From assembly GCF_002933395.1 (NCBI RefSeq), contig NZ_PKFN01000007.1, positions 868,001-932,000 on the forward strand: 64,000 nucleotides of DNA. The letters are read 5' to 3'. Position numbers and translations under genes: made by a program. How positions within the stretch are numbered: position 1 is the first letter of the stretch; each line of letters starts with the position of its first letter. Below the pieces are notes generated by a model, which saw nothing but the letters and a program-made list of their open reading frames with translations, was not told the origin of the DNA and ran no database searches. The DNA is from Yoonia maritima. Lineage in GTDB: Bacteria > Pseudomonadota > Alphaproteobacteria > Rhodobacterales > Rhodobacteraceae. Positions 1-9,613 of the stretch are shown piece by piece.

Positions 1-658
<658 letters not shown>

Positions 659-680
659 GAACAGCCACCTAACTTGATAA

Positions 681-707
681 AAACCCCGCCAAGTGCGGGG
701 TTTTTTA
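681..707 (+). terminator. Intrinsic terminator of eno
   Basis: The 8-bp stem AACCCCGC / GCGGGGTT with a short CAAGT loop is followed by a run of T. It lies 23 bases after the enolase stop and separates eno from the SIR2-like gene. Confidence 0.9.
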
Positions 708-774
708 TTTAGGCCGATTGCGCATCAAGACACACACCCTATAGTTGATTTTATTAAAGCTACAGGAACCCTTA

Positions 775-1845
775 ATGAGTAGAAGCCTTATTATTATTGG
801 CAACGGTATCGGCATGGCGCTAGATCCCGACAAATTTTCTCTTAAGCATGTTATGCCTGATGTTTGGAAAAACGGATGCCTAAATACCTCACAGAAAGAA
901 TTGATAGCGGACTGCCTAGAAGGCGTAGAAAAGGACACCGGACCAACAGCCGAAGACCAAATGATGCGCGCACAACTGGCACAGCTTGGCCATGAGTTGA
1001 TTACAGACGTGGTCGAAAAAGAAAAAAGGGAAAACTGGTTTACCGGACCCGCGCTAACCTACCCAGAAGCTATTTCAATCTACGTATACAATGTCGCACG
1101 CCAGCTCGACAAAAACTCAAAAGAATTCCATGATAGCCCCGATTTCAAGGCATTCTTGAACAATATTATTCCGTTTATTAATGAAACTAAGTCACACGTC
1201 GCGACACTGAACTATGACACACTATTCTATTCAGCGTTTAATGATGGGCACACAGTTGACGAAACAACTTACAAACTCGGCAAAAAGCTACCATCTGAAA
1301 CCACGCTAAACGATGGTTATCGAAAGGACGGCTTTTTAGAAAGCAACTTCGACAGACTGTATTCGCACTGGGACTTTGGGTACTGCCTGCACCTCCATGG
1401 AAGCCCGCTAATTGTAGATGGAGAAGAACGCGCCAAGAAACTGCAAAGGCACGAAGTTTGCAGTCACATGCCAAAGAGCGCTAAACATGTGATCCTCTCA
1501 GATGGAGCACTCAAGCCGCACCTGATTAATCGATCTGATGTGCTCAAGTTATATTGGGATATGTTCAATAAAGCGATTGAGGAGGCAAGCGAGGTCATTG
1601 TTATCGGATATGGTGGAGGGGATGATCATATAAATGCAGCACTGGAAAAGTATGACAAACCAATTCGCATCATCGAATGGAGAGACCCAAGCGTTGCTCA
1701 GTCTGAGTCTGAAACGTTTTGGAGCGACAAACTCGGCATTAACGACGATGTTCTAGAAGACAAAGCGAAGTTTGAACTCATCCGAAAAGACAATATTTTA
1801 GCGTTTTCAGATTGGGAAAAACCTAGCGAAGAAATCCCATTCTAG
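775..1845 (+). CDS. SIR2-like (SIR2_2/AbiH-type) protein, possible defence NADase
   Basis: A 356-residue protein with the order of motifs seen in prokaryotic SIR2-like domains: N-terminal Rossmann loop IIIGNGIGMALD (residues 6-17), TLNYDTL (Asn146, Asp148), LHLHGS (His208) and a late VIVIGYGGGDDHIN (about 283-296). The Asn and His positions that act in SIR2 NAD hydrolysis are kept. ATG 775 is preferred over an upstream in-frame codon at 745 because AGGAA sits 6 bases before it. No second domain is visible, so this is a stand-alone SIR2-like protein. Related domains occur in anti-phage systems that deplete NAD (Thoeris ThsA, DSR); a defence role here is inference. The gene looks more AT-rich than its neighbours and stands alone between the eno terminator and a GNAT gene. 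Confidence 0.75.
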   Translation: MSRSLIIIGNGIGMALDPDKFSLKHVMPDVWKNGCLNTSQKELIADCLEGVEKDTGPTAEDQMMRAQLAQLGHELITDVVEKEKRENWFTGPALTYPEAISIYVYNVARQLDKNSKEFHDSPDFKAFLNNIIPFINETKSHVATLNYDTLFYSAFNDGHTVDETTYKLGKKLPSETTLNDGYRKDGFLESNFDRLYSHWDFGYCLHLHGSPLIVDGEERAKKLQRHEVCSHMPKSAKHVILSDGALKPHLINRSDVLKLYWDMFNKAIEEASEVIVIGYGGGDDHINAALEKYDKPIRIIEWRDPSVAQSESETFWSDKLGINDDVLEDKAKFELIRKDNILAFSDWEKPSEEIPF

Positions 1846-1900
1846 CAAAATTTCTTAATCTCTATTGGCCCCGCCGATCATCTCAGACTACTTTACCCGA

Positions 1901-2488
1901 ATGTTAAATCCCGGCTTCCACCAAATCCCGCGCGGCATGGTCGCAACTGTTGTTACTCATCTTGAGATGACAGCGCCGCCAGCCATTTCTACAAACCACC
2001 ATGAATTTGCGTTTCATCGCCACCAACGTGCCGATCTGGACTGGTATCGCGCATTCTTTCGTACCGTCGGTGAAGATTGGCTTTGGTTTTCCCGCCTGCA
2101 TTTGACCGACGATGCGCTTTCCGCAATTTTGCACGAGCCCGATTACGAAGTCTGGACGCTGCGACTGGCCGGGCAAGACGTCGGGTTACTCGAAATTGAT
2201 CACCGTGTCGCGGCAGCCTGCGAGCTTGCTTTCTTTGGGCTGACCCCGACAATGGTTGGCAAAGGCGCCGGGCGCGCCATGATGGCACATGCCATTGAGC
2301 GGGCGTTCTCGCGTTCGATTGATCGTTTTCATGTGCATACTTGTACGCTTGATAGCCCACAGGCGTTGGGTTTCTATACGAAGGCGGGCTTTACGGCGAC
2401 AAAACAAGAGATTGAAATCGCGCCTGATCCGCGGCTGACAGGTCACCTGCCCCGATCCGCTGGCGCCCACATCCCGGTGCTCGAATGA
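1901..2488 (+). CDS. GNAT family N-acetyltransferase
   Basis: A 195-residue acetyltransferase fold. The acetyl-CoA binding region is recognisable as GLTPTMVGKGAGRAMM (the Q/RxxGxG/A-like segment is GKGAGRA), followed by HTCTLDSPQALGFYTKAGF, a typical GNAT C-terminal part. The substrate cannot be read from the sequence. The start is uncertain: the frame opens with TTG at 1865, ATG 1901 is the first conventional start and ATG 1937 is also possible; none has a convincing ribosome-binding site. The stop overlaps the start of the DUF985 gene by ATGA, so the two are probably translated together. Confidence 0.75.
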   Translation: MLNPGFHQIPRGMVATVVTHLEMTAPPAISTNHHEFAFHRHQRADLDWYRAFFRTVGEDWLWFSRLHLTDDALSAILHEPDYEVWTLRLAGQDVGLLEIDHRVAAACELAFFGLTPTMVGKGAGRAMMAHAIERAFSRSIDRFHVHTCTLDSPQALGFYTKAGFTATKQEIEIAPDPRLTGHLPRSAGAHIPVLE

Positions 2489-2904
2489 CTGCTAACGCCA
2501 TCATTGCTAAGCTTAATCTGCAACCACACCCCGAAGGCGGATATTATCGTCAAACATGGATCGCAGATAACGAAGGCCGCGCCACCGGGACCTGCATCTA
2601 TTTTCTTCTAAAGGCTGGCGAATCTAGCCACTTGCACAAAGTCGATGCGACCGAGATCTGGCTATATCACGCAGGCGCGCCAATCACACTCTCGCTCGCA
2701 GAAACCGAAAACGGCCCTGCCGTTGATCATATTCTTGGACCCGATGTATTGGGTGATCAATCACCGCAAATCATCGTGCCCGCCGATCATTGGCAAGCCG
2801 CCCGCACCACGGGCGACTGGACCTTGGTCAGCTGTACTGTTTCGCCGGGGTTCGACTTTGCTGGATTTACGCTTGCCGAGCCCGGTTTCGACATCCCACG
2901 TTAG
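2485..2904 (+). CDS. DUF985 (Cupin_5) family protein
   Basis: A 139-residue single-domain cupin. The N-terminus [11 protein letters not shown] is the family signature, followed by [22 protein letters not shown], in which the His residues and Glu are candidate metal ligands, and a C-terminal [18 protein letters not shown]. The function of the family is poorly known; members resemble small-molecule-binding or sugar-epimerase-like cupins. The gene begins inside the GNAT stop codon (ATGA). Its TAG stop interlocks with the TAA stop of the convergent AIM24 gene. Confidence 0.88.
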   Translation: MTANAIIAKLNLQPHPEGGYYRQTWIADNEGRATGTCIYFLLKAGESSHLHKVDATEIWLYHAGAPITLSLAETENGPAVDHILGPDVLGDQSPQIIVPADHWQAARTTGDWTLVSCTVSPGFDFAGFTLAEPGFDIPR

Positions 2905-3686
2905 CGATCGCCGAACAGGTCGCCCAGCCCACCCAAAACGGACCCTTCGCCCTTATTACCGCCCGGCCCGGCCGCACGTATGATGCGGTCAGCAAGGCGC
3001 GAGAATGGTAAGCTTTGCAAATATACTGTGCCCGGACCGCGAAGCGTCGCGAGGAAGATACCCTCACCCCCGAACACCATCGATTTCAGGTTGCCTGCGC
3101 GTTCGATATCGTAGGTGACGCCAGCATCAAATGCCGCGATACAGCCCGTATCGACGCGCAGCACCTCTCCGGCCTGTAATTCACGCTTAATCACCGTGCC
3201 ACCGACATGGATGAATGCCATGCCGTCACCGCGTAGACGCTGCAGAATAAAGCCTTCACCACCAAAGAACCCTGCCCCAAGACGCTTTTGAAACGCGATA
3301 TCAGTCGACGTACCAAAAGCCGCACAAAGAAACGCGTCCTTTTGGCAGATCAGCTCGCCGCCGACTTTGGACATATCGACGGGAATGATTTTTCCGGGAT
3401 ACGGCGCGGCAAAGGCCACCCGTTTCTTGCCCTGCCCGTTATTGCTGAAATGGGTCAGGAAGATAGATTCGCCTGTGAGCACACGTTTACCAACGTTCAA
3501 CAACGCGCCCATCATGCCGCTGCTTGGGGTGGTTCCATCACCCATTTTACTCTCAAAGCCGATACCGTCTTCCATGTAATTCATGGCTCCAGCTTCGGCG
3601 ATAACGGTTTCTTGCGGGTCAAGTTCGACCTCGACGATCTGCATATCATCGCCAAAAATTTCATAATCTACTTCGTGACACCGCAT
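2901..3686 (-). CDS. TIGR00266 / AIM24 family protein
   Basis: A 261-residue beta-rich protein of the AIM24 family. The family signature [12 protein letters not shown] lies near residue 32-43, followed by [13 protein letters not shown] and glycine-rich repeats around [16 protein letters not shown]. The molecular function is not established in bacteria; the mitochondrial relative AIM24 is linked to inner-membrane organisation. The start is well supported: AGGAG lies 8 bases before ATG. No signal peptide or membrane segment is visible. The last codons overlap the stop of the convergent DUF985 gene. Confidence 0.85.
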   Translation of the reverse strand: MRCHEVDYEIFGDDMQIVEVELDPQETVIAEAGAMNYMEDGIGFESKMGDGTTPSSGMMGALLNVGKRVLTGESIFLTHFSNNGQGKKRVAFAAPYPGKIIPVDMSKVGGELICQKDAFLCAAFGTSTDIAFQKRLGAGFFGGEGFILQRLRGDGMAFIHVGGTVIKRELQAGEVLRVDTGCIAAFDAGVTYDIERAGNLKSMVFGGEGIFLATLRGPGTVYLQSLPFSRLADRIIRAAGPGGNKGEGSVLGGLGDLFGDR

Positions 3687-3798
3687 GCGAATAACTCCTG
3701 ATGAAAATGGTTAATGACTAAATGGTAATGCCGCTTAAAATTTCAAACAACTGGCGGAAAACCTTACCATTTCCGGCGGTAATACGCTTAACGTGCGC

Positions 3799-3823
3799 AA
3801 AAAAAGGGGGACCGAAGTCCCCC
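3799..3823 (-). terminator. UUCG-capped intrinsic terminator downstream of nrdJ
   Basis: Read on the minus strand, the stem GGGGGAC / GTCCCCC is closed by a TTCG tetraloop and followed by seven T. It ends the nrdJ transcript after the small downstream frames and before the AIM24 gene. Confidence 0.9.
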
Positions 3824-3934
3824 TGTAGTCTCGCTGATCAGGCTCACTGTTTATCTACTGCCCGGTTTATTGCCTGCGGCCTGATCTACGCCAAGGGCGA
3901 GCGCACCCGCCCTGGATTTCATACAACGCTGCAT

Positions 3935-4171
3935 TTAATGCGCCGCAAAAACGGCAGTGCATCCATTTGCCGCGTCAGTTTCGATCGCCTCTATTGAGTA
4001 GACCGATGATAGTTCGGAAGCCCCAAGAAACGAGACCGCCGTGTTGTTCGAGTATGCGTCGGACAAGGGGCCCGCCGCATCTGTTTCAAAGCTCGCTTCT
4101 AATGTCCGGCCACGCATCCGCATGGAGTTGGCCTCGCATCTAAAACCCGCAATTTCGAAAGCAAAATCCAT
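3935..4171 (-). CDS. Hypothetical small protein downstream of nrdJ
   Basis: A 78-residue frame that begins 14 bases after the nrdJ stop on the same strand, with AAGGA about ten bases before its ATG. The product is acidic, has two Cys, no membrane segment and no recognisable domain. It is followed directly (TAAATG) by a 27-codon basic frame at 3851-3934 and then by the UUCG terminator, so the frames and nrdJ probably form one transcript. No function can be assigned. The position and ribosome-binding site favour a real gene, but conservation would have to show it. Confidence 0.5.
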   Translation of the reverse strand: MDFAFEIAGFRCEANSMRMRGRTLEASFETDAAGPLSDAYSNNTAVSFLGASELSSVYSIEAIETDAANGCTAVFAAH

Positions 4172-4185
4172 AATCTTGGTTTTCC

Positions 4186-7100
4186 TTAGCTACACCCAGA
4201 GGTGCCGCCACATGTGTTACACTTCATGCATGTGCCATTACGGACCAACGTGTAGTTGCCGCATTCGCCACATGGATCGCCTTCGTAGCCTTGCATCTTG
4301 GCCTTATCGCGGGCCGAAATGCTGACAGTTCCGGTGCTGATCGCTGTCTCAGAGGTGGTTGTCTCGGAAACGATGGCTTGCAGCGTGACTTCGGGGTCAG
4401 TTCCGTTTGCCCGTGCGGTCGTGCCCGCACCACCCTGCAGCACCACCAAATCTTGCGGCATGCGCTTACGCAGGTAACCCGTTGAGGAAATCTGTTTCAG
4501 AACCTCCAATGACCGGGTTGCCGCGTTTTCAGTTGGCGTTTGAATGTTCGAAACACCTTCTTCTTCGCCACGACCGATGTCATCGAACGCTGCGCCTTCG
4601 GGTTTGACGTGGGCCAGATCAGTGCGATCCAAATAGGACACAGCCAATTCACGGAAGATATAGTCAAGGATCGAGGTCGCATTTTTGATGCTGTCGTTGC
4701 CTTGAACCATGCCTGCTGGCTCGAACTTCGTGAATGTGAACGCATCAACGAATTCCTCAAGCGGCACGCCGTACTGAAGACCAACAGATACCGCGATGGC
4801 AAAGTTGTTCATCATCGCGCGGAAGCCTGCGCCCTCTTTGTGCATATCAATAAAGATTTCACCAAGGTTGCCGTCTTCGTATTCGCCCGTGCGCAGGTAC
4901 ACTTTGTGGCCACCAACGATAGCTTTTTGCGTGTAGCCCTTGCGACGCTGAGGCATCTTTTCGCGCTCGCGGTTCCGTATTTCTTTGATGATGATCTTTT
5001 CGATCACCTTCCCGGCCAACACTGTCGCCTTTTCCTGCGGTGTTCCGCTTTCAAGTGTCTCGGCCGCGTCATCATCGTCTTCGACCAAGGCTGACGCCAA
5101 AGGTTGCGACAGTTTTGAACCATCACGGTACAGCGCGTTTGCTTTCACGCCCAGTGACCAAGAAAGCTCATACGCTTTCTGGCAGTCTTCGATGGTTGCA
5201 TCGTTCGGCATGTTAATCGTTTTTGAGATCGCGCCAGAGATGAACGACTGTGCTGCGGCCATCATGTGGATGTGGCTGTCAACGCTCAGATAACGCTTAC
5301 CTTTTTTTCCGCATGGGTTGGCGCAATCAAAGATATGATAGTGCTCTTCCTTGAGGAAAGGCGCACCTTCGAGTGTCATTGTTCCGCAGACATGATCGTT
5401 CGCTGCTTCGATGTCTTGCTTGGTATAACCAAGGTGACGTAGCAGATCGAATGTTGGATCGTTCAGCTTTTCGTGCGGAATACCCAGTGTCTTGGTGCAG
5501 AAATCATCGCCCAGTGTCCACTGATTGAACACGAAACGAATGTCGAAAGCAGAGGCAAGCGCCGCTTCGACTTTGTCAATTTCTTCCTGACCAAAGCCAT
5601 GACCGATCAACGATGTATGGTTGATTGCTGGTGCCTGACCGATGGTGCCGTGGCCAACCGCATAGGAAATGATCTCTTCGATCTGCGCGGGGCCATAGCC
5701 CAGTTTTTCAAGCGCGGCAGGAACGGATTGGTTGATGATTTTAAAGTAACCACCGCCCGCAAGCTTCTTGAACTTCACCAGTGCAAAGTCAGGCTCAATC
5801 CCGGTTGTGTCACAATCCATGACCAGACCAATCGTGCCTGTTGGCGCGATGACAGAAACCTGTGCGTTGCGGTAACCGTGCTGTTCACCCAGTTCCAACG
5901 CTTCGTCCCATGCCGAAACGGCCAATTCGATCAGACGCTGATCAGGGCAGTTGGCGTGATCCAATGGCACAGGTTTGACGTCCAACTTATCGTAGCCGGT
6001 TGTTTTACCAAGCGCCGCCTGACGGTGGTTTTTGATAACGCGCAGCATGTGTTTTGCGTTTTTCTTGTAGCCCGGGAACGCGCCCAATTCGCCAGCGATT
6101 TCAGCCGAAGTTGCATACGAAACGCCGGTCATGATCGCAGTTAGCGCTGCGCCCATCGAACGGCCTTCGTCGCTGTCATAGCCAAAGCCCATGTTCATCA
6201 GCAGACCGCCGATGTTCGCGTAACCCAGACCCAGCGTGCGGAAGTCATAAGACCGCTGCGCGATTTCTTTGGATGGGAACTGCGCCATCATCACAGAGAT
6301 TTCCAAGGTCACAGTCCACAGACGTGTGGCGTGCATGTAATCTTCGACTTGGAATTCGCCATTCTTGTAGAATGTCAGCAGGTTCATCGACGCAAGGTTG
6401 CAAGCCGTGTCATCAAGGAACATGTATTCAGAGCATGGATTTGATCCGCGGATCGCACCATCTTCTGGGCATGTGTGCCATGCGTTGACTGTGTCGTGGT
6501 ATTGGATGCCCGGATCGGCACAAGCCCATGCAGCGTGACCGACTTGTTCCCACAGCTCGCGGGCTTTGATGATCTTTGCGACTTCACCGTTTTTACGGTT
6601 AATGAGCTTCCAGTCTGCGTCATCTTCGACAGCTTTCAAAAACGCATCTGTGACGCGGATAGAGTTGTTCGAGTTCTGACCAGAGACAGATGAATAAGCT
6701 TCTGAATCCCAGTCTGTGTCGTAAGTTGGGAATTCAATGCTTGTGTGGCCCTGCTTTGCATAGTCCAGCACACGCTTGATGTATGTTTCTGGAATTGCGG
6801 ACTTTTTCGCCGCGCGAACAGCTGACGCCAAAGATTCGTTTGTCTTAGTGTCGTAAGCGCCCTCTTCTGAGCCATCCCATGCTTTGATCGCAGCGAAGAT
6901 ATCATTCAGATAACGTTCGTGCATCTTGGAACCCGCCACGATGCTCGCGACCTTTTGCTCTTCGATCACTTTCCAGTTGATGAATTCTTCAATATCGGGG
7001 TGATCCGCATCAACGATCACCATCTTAGCAGCACGGCGTGTTGTGCCGCCCGATTTGATCGCACCTGCTGCCCGGTCACCAATTTTCAGGAACCCCATCA

Positions 7101-7836
7101 GGCCAGATGATTTACCGCCGCCTGACAGCGCCTCGCCCGCCCCACGCAAAGACGAGAAATTCGTTCCGGTACCAGAGCCGTATTTGAACAGACGCGCCTC
7201 GCGGACCCAAAGGTCCATGATGCCGCCTTCGTTCACCAGATCGTCTTCTACAGACTGGATAAAGCAGGCGTGTGGTTGTGGGTGCTCGTAACTGGATGCT
7301 GATTTCGTCAGCTCACCAGTTTGGTAATCCACATAGTAATGACCCTGTGCCGGACCATCGATTCCATAAGCCCAGTGCAGGCCTGTGTTGAACCACTGTG
7401 GGCTGTTTGGCGCAGCACGCTGCGTCGCAAGCATGTAACGCATCTCGTCAAAGTAAGTGCGCGCGTCGTCCTCGGATGAGAAATAGCCACCCTTCCAACC
7501 CCAATAGGTCCACGCGCCTGCCAAACGGTCAAAAACTTGCTTTGCAGATGTTTCACCACCGAATGTCGCGCCTTTGGCAGGAACAGAACGCCACAGGAAT
7601 TCAGGAACACCCTTTTCTTTAACTTTCTTTAGTTCAGAAGGAACGCCAGCTTTACGGAAGTATTTCTGCGCGATCACGTCAGATGCAACTTGGCTCCAAC
7701 CGCCCGGAATTTCACAGTCATCCAGCTTAAAGACCACTGTGCCGTCAGGGTTACGAATCTCGGACGTCGTCGTCTTGAATTCTAGCGATGCGTACGCGTC
7801 TTCCCCTGACTTTGTAAAATTACGTTCGATTTTCAT
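4186..7836 (-). CDS. nrdJ: Adenosylcobalamin-dependent (class II) ribonucleoside-diphosphate reductase
   Basis: A 1216-residue class II ribonucleotide reductase that makes deoxyribonucleotides using adenosylcobalamin, independent of oxygen. The catalytic barrel carries [15 protein letters not shown] near the N-terminus, [14 protein letters not shown] (active-site NPCSE) and the late [19 protein letters not shown]. The C-terminal part holds a TSCPD-type region (around [17 protein letters not shown]) and a Cys-rich tail [18 protein letters not shown]. The start is set at 7836 because AGGGG lies 7 bases upstream; a further in-frame ATG at 7860 has no such site. It is the only RNR gene in the window. 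The long leader with an NrdR-like box and a branched RNA suggests regulated expression. Confidence 0.96.
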   Translation of the reverse strand: MKIERNFTKSGEDAYASLEFKTTTSEIRNPDGTVVFKLDDCEIPGGWSQVASDVIAQKYFRKAGVPSELKKVKEKGVPEFLWRSVPAKGATFGGETSAKQVFDRLAGAWTYWGWKGGYFSSEDDARTYFDEMRYMLATQRAAPNSPQWFNTGLHWAYGIDGPAQGHYYVDYQTGELTKSASSYEHPQPHACFIQSVEDDLVNEGGIMDLWVREARLFKYGSGTGTNFSSLRGAGEALSGGGKSSGLMGFLKIGDRAAGAIKSGGTTRRAAKMVIVDADHPDIEEFINWKVIEEQKVASIVAGSKMHERYLNDIFAAIKAWDGSEEGAYDTKTNESLASAVRAAKKSAIPETYIKRVLDYAKQGHTSIEFPTYDTDWDSEAYSSVSGQNSNNSIRVTDAFLKAVEDDADWKLINRKNGEVAKIIKARELWEQVGHAAWACADPGIQYHDTVNAWHTCPEDGAIRGSNPCSEYMFLDDTACNLASMNLLTFYKNGEFQVEDYMHATRLWTVTLEISVMMAQFPSKEIAQRSYDFRTLGLGYANIGGLLMNMGFGYDSDEGRSMGAALTAIMTGVSYATSAEIAGELGAFPGYKKNAKHMLRVIKNHRQAALGKTTGYDKLDVKPVPLDHANCPDQRLIELAVSAWDEALELGEQHGYRNAQVSVIAPTGTIGLVMDCDTTGIEPDFALVKFKKLAGGGYFKIINQSVPAALEKLGYGPAQIEEIISYAVGHGTIGQAPAINHTSLIGHGFGQEEIDKVEAALASAFDIRFVFNQWTLGDDFCTKTLGIPHEKLNDPTFDLLRHLGYTKQDIEAANDHVCGTMTLEGAPFLKEEHYHIFDCANPCGKKGKRYLSVDSHIHMMAAAQSFISGAISKTINMPNDATIEDCQKAYELSWSLGVKANALYRDGSKLSQPLASALVEDDDDAAETLESGTPQEKATVLAGKVIEKIIIKEIRNREREKMPQRRKGYTQKAIVGGHKVYLRTGEYEDGNLGEIFIDMHKEGAGFRAMMNNFAIAVSVGLQYGVPLEEFVDAFTFTKFEPAGMVQGNDSIKNATSILDYIFRELAVSYLDRTDLAHVKPEGAAFDDIGRGEEEGVSNIQTPTENAATRSLEVLKQISSTGYLRKRMPQDLVVLQGGAGTTARANGTDPEVTLQAIVSETTTSETAISTGTVSISARDKAKMQGYEGDPCGECGNYTLVRNGTCMKCNTCGGTSGCS

Positions 7837-7875
7837 CTGTCTGCCCCTGTTTATCGACATTGCTGACGTTGCAGC

Positions 7876-7982
7876 AAAAAACTTGATCCCAACCGCCTGT
7901 GCGATACCTAAAATGTGCTTCCCGTGGGTTCATTTCGGCCGCCCACAACTGATCTGGCCTATGGCCAGAACTGTGTTGGGAT
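7876..7982 (-). promoter_or_regulatory. Branched structured leader RNA of nrdJ ending in a U-run
   Basis: Read on the minus strand, the leader folds into a closing stem P1 (7975-7982 with 7886-7893, 8 perfect pairs) that encloses two hairpins: 963-969 with 953-959 of the 7000s (TCTGGCC / GGCCAGA, 3-nt loop) and 7942-7946 with 7924-7928 (GTGGG / CCCAC, 13-nt loop). P1 is followed by CAAG and six T, like an intrinsic terminator, 40 bases before the nrdJ start. It could be a leader attenuator or riboswitch-like element, or a separate small RNA. The pairing is direct observation; the function is inference. An nrdJ-associated RNA motif has been reported from comparative genomics as far as I recall, but I cannot match it here. 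Confidence 0.5.
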
Positions 7983-8029
7983 AACGTAAATGGCCTAAGG
8001 CCTACCTGTTGAACCGCCCCCGGTAACCA

Positions 8030-8045
8030 GCACTACATATTGTGT
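8030..8045 (-). promoter_or_regulatory. Candidate NrdR box upstream of nrdJ
   Basis: The 16-mer ACACAATATGTAGTGC (minus strand) closely matches the palindromic NrdR box pattern ACAC-wATATwTA-GTGT. It covers a possible -10 element (CACAAT) with TTGTGC 16 bases upstream, so bound NrdR would block nrdJ transcription. A second, weaker palindrome with CTAG-CC-CTAG lies at 8074-8089. Confidence 0.55.
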
Positions 8046-8181
8046 ATCGCCGATCTGCCCGCACAAACTGACGCATCTAGCCCTAGTGGGTCAACGGATT
8101 TTTAACACAAAATACGGATTAAATCGGTTGACGGCTCTAATCTGCCAACGCAGCAAAAACCGAAGTGATTCATCCACTATT

Positions 8182-8279
8182 TTGTCCACAGAAGGTTAAC
8201 AGTTATGCACCGTTAGAAAGCCCTTTGGTTCAGCTAACTTAGTCTAAGTTTCAGATAAATCGAATGAAGGTTGTCCACC
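8182..8279. promoter_or_regulatory. Three DnaA-box-like 9-mers upstream of nrdJ
   Basis: TTGTCCACA at 8182-8190, TTATGCACC at 8203-8211 and TTGTCCACC at 8271-8279 each differ by one or two bases from the DnaA box TTATNCACA. They lie in the otherwise gene-free stretch between nrdJ and tRNA-Pro. DnaA control of ribonucleotide reductase genes is known in E. coli; its relevance here is speculative. Confidence 0.25.
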
Positions 8280-8327
8280 GTTCGCACCGGGTTTTGTTCA
8301 TCTTTACGATTAAAAAAAACGCGCGAC

Positions 8328-8361
8328 TAAAACGACACAGCAGCCCGGAGGCTGCTGTCGT
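8328..8361 (-). terminator. Terminator of tRNA-Pro
   Basis: On the minus strand, just after the tRNA, the hairpin CAGCAGCC-TCCG-GGCTGCTG, extended by ACGAC / GTCGT with a small bulge, is followed by TTTTAG and further downstream a run of eight T. Confidence 0.75.
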
Positions 8362-8385
8362 CTTATTCACTACTTTTCAGTTGAA

Positions 8386-8462
8386 TGGTCGGGGCGGAGA
8401 GATTCGAACTCCCGACCCTCTGTTCCCAAAACAGATGCGCTACCAGGCTGCGCTACGCCCCG
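8386..8462 (-). tRNA. tRNA-Pro (TGG)
   Basis: A 77-nt cloverleaf on the minus strand. The acceptor stem is CGGGGCG / CGCCCCG with discriminator A and an encoded CCA; the D-loop region is AGCGCAGCCTGGTAGCGC, the anticodon stem-loop CTGTTTTGGGAACAG with anticodon TGG, and the T arm GGGAGTTCGAATCTC. All stems pair. Confidence 0.97.
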
Positions 8463-8503
8463 ACAAGGGCTTCTCTAAACACAGTGAACTGATTTGAAAA
8501 GAC

Positions 8504-8980
8504 CTAATTTGAACTCTTTTCGCCGCAAGGCAAAATAGCCTGCAAACCAAAGCTCGGATGCTGTAAAATACTTCCAACTTCGATCCCAAGACGCGAAGAT
8601 AGCCCACCATTTATCTCGAGAACGAACTGAATTCCGTCCCCACCGGGAATCGGTGTCGTGTCTAAAGGAATCGCATTTTCATGAATCGCGAGAATTTCGC
8701 CTGACGGCGAGGCAAATAACATATCTAAGGGAATCAATGTGTTCTGCATCCAAAAGCTGACGCTTTGTGGTTGTTCGTACACGAACAGCATGCCAGACAA
8801 TGTGGGCAAGTCTTCGACAAACATTAGCCCCTTGGCGCGTTCTGCCGGGTCATCGGCGACATCCACATTAAAATGTGCCTGCCCCCAATCCCCGCTTACC
8901 GTCACCTTGTTTACGTCACAAACCGCCCATGCAGACTGCGATGCACATGCCATACAAAAGGCGACGGTCCATATTCTCAC
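8504..8980 (-). CDS. DUF192 family exported protein
   Basis: A 158-residue protein with a signal peptide (about residues 1-19, ending SAWA) and one DUF192 domain, recognised by AERAKGLMFVEDL, GMLFVYEQPQSVSFWMQNTL and a late FVLEINGG. DUF192 proteins are small beta-barrels of unknown function, here probably periplasmic. It starts with GTG and overlaps the stop of the upstream cold-shock gene by GTGA, so the two are translationally coupled, a pairing common in Rhodobacteraceae. It is followed by tRNA-Pro convergent terminator sequence only on the far side of the tRNA. Confidence 0.88.
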   Translation of the reverse strand: MRIWTVAFCMACASQSAWAVCDVNKVTVSGDWGQAHFNVDVADDPAERAKGLMFVEDLPTLSGMLFVYEQPQSVSFWMQNTLIPLDMLFASPSGEILAIHENAIPLDTTPIPGGDGIQFVLEINGGLSSRLGIEVGSILQHPSFGLQAILPCGEKSSN

Positions 8981-9504
8981 TTGGCTGCTATCTCCCAGCC
9001 GACGACCTCTATCGCCATGCGGCCACGTTCACCATCAACAAGACGAAGGCCAATTGCTTCTCCCGACTGCAAATCGGACAGCCCTGACCTGCGCAAAACT
9101 TCGATGTGAATAAACACGTCATCATTGTTGCCAAATATATTGGCAAACCCAAAGCCTTTTGCCTTGTCGAACCATTTCACACGTGCCGGCTCGATATCGC
9201 GTTTTGCGATATCATCAGGAGAAAACTCTGCCATGTCTTTCAAAGGCACAGCTGTCTCAGATTGTGGCGGCGTAATTGTGAGAACTTCAGTCGCCTGCAG
9301 TCCCCGCTGGGTATCCTGAACCACGATCTCTATTTGCGATCCATCAACTACCGATCCCTGACCATAGTTACGTAGCACGTTGGCATGTAACAAAATATCA
9401 GATCCACCTTGGTCAGCAACGACAAAGCCAAATCCTTTTGCTGGATCGAACCACTTTACTAATCCCGTTACACGCCGTTGGTCATTAGCACCCTGCGTTT
9501 CCAT
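8977..9504 (-). CDS. Cold-shock protein with two CSD domains
   Basis: A 175-residue protein with two cold-shock (nucleic-acid-binding OB) domains. Domain 1 (about residues 10-78) contains GLVKWFDPAKGFGFVV and ILLHANVLR; domain 2 (about 106-172) contains ARVKWFDKAKGFGFANIF and VFIHIEVLR. RNP1 (KGFGF) is intact in both; RNP2 is changed (LLHAN, FIHIE instead of VFVH). It probably acts as an RNA chaperone in the cytoplasm. GGGGA lies a suitable distance before the ATG. It is the first gene of a pair with DUF192. Confidence 0.93.
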   Translation of the reverse strand: METQGANDQRRVTGLVKWFDPAKGFGFVVADQGGSDILLHANVLRNYGQGSVVDGSQIEIVVQDTQRGLQATEVLTITPPQSETAVPLKDMAEFSPDDIAKRDIEPARVKWFDKAKGFGFANIFGNNDDVFIHIEVLRRSGLSDLQSGEAIGLRLVDGERGRMAIEVVGWEIAAK

Positions 9505-9613
9505 TACGTATTCCCCTCAGGCACGACATACATCGCCCCTGTCTTCCTCAATTTATCCTGATCTGCACCATGAAAACAAAACGAATCTTCCCCGCACTTC
9601 ATAACGATGAAAG

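Noticed and set aside
2901..2904. Interlocking stop codons of the convergent DUF985 and AIM24 genes (TTAG)
   Set aside because: It is a neat overlap but such tail-to-tail contact is common in compact genomes.
7837..8100. Cobalamin riboswitch upstream of the B12-dependent reductase
   Set aside because: I could not find the B12-box or the conserved core in order on the minus strand; only a branched structure of unknown class remains.
8160..8290. Chromosomal replication origin
   Set aside because: DnaA-like boxes alone are not enough; there is no AT-rich unwinding stretch with them and no dnaA, parAB or hemE neighbourhood.
8389..8497. Plus-strand reading frame across the tRNA region
   Set aside because: It runs antisense through a complete tRNA-Pro gene and has no ribosome-binding site.
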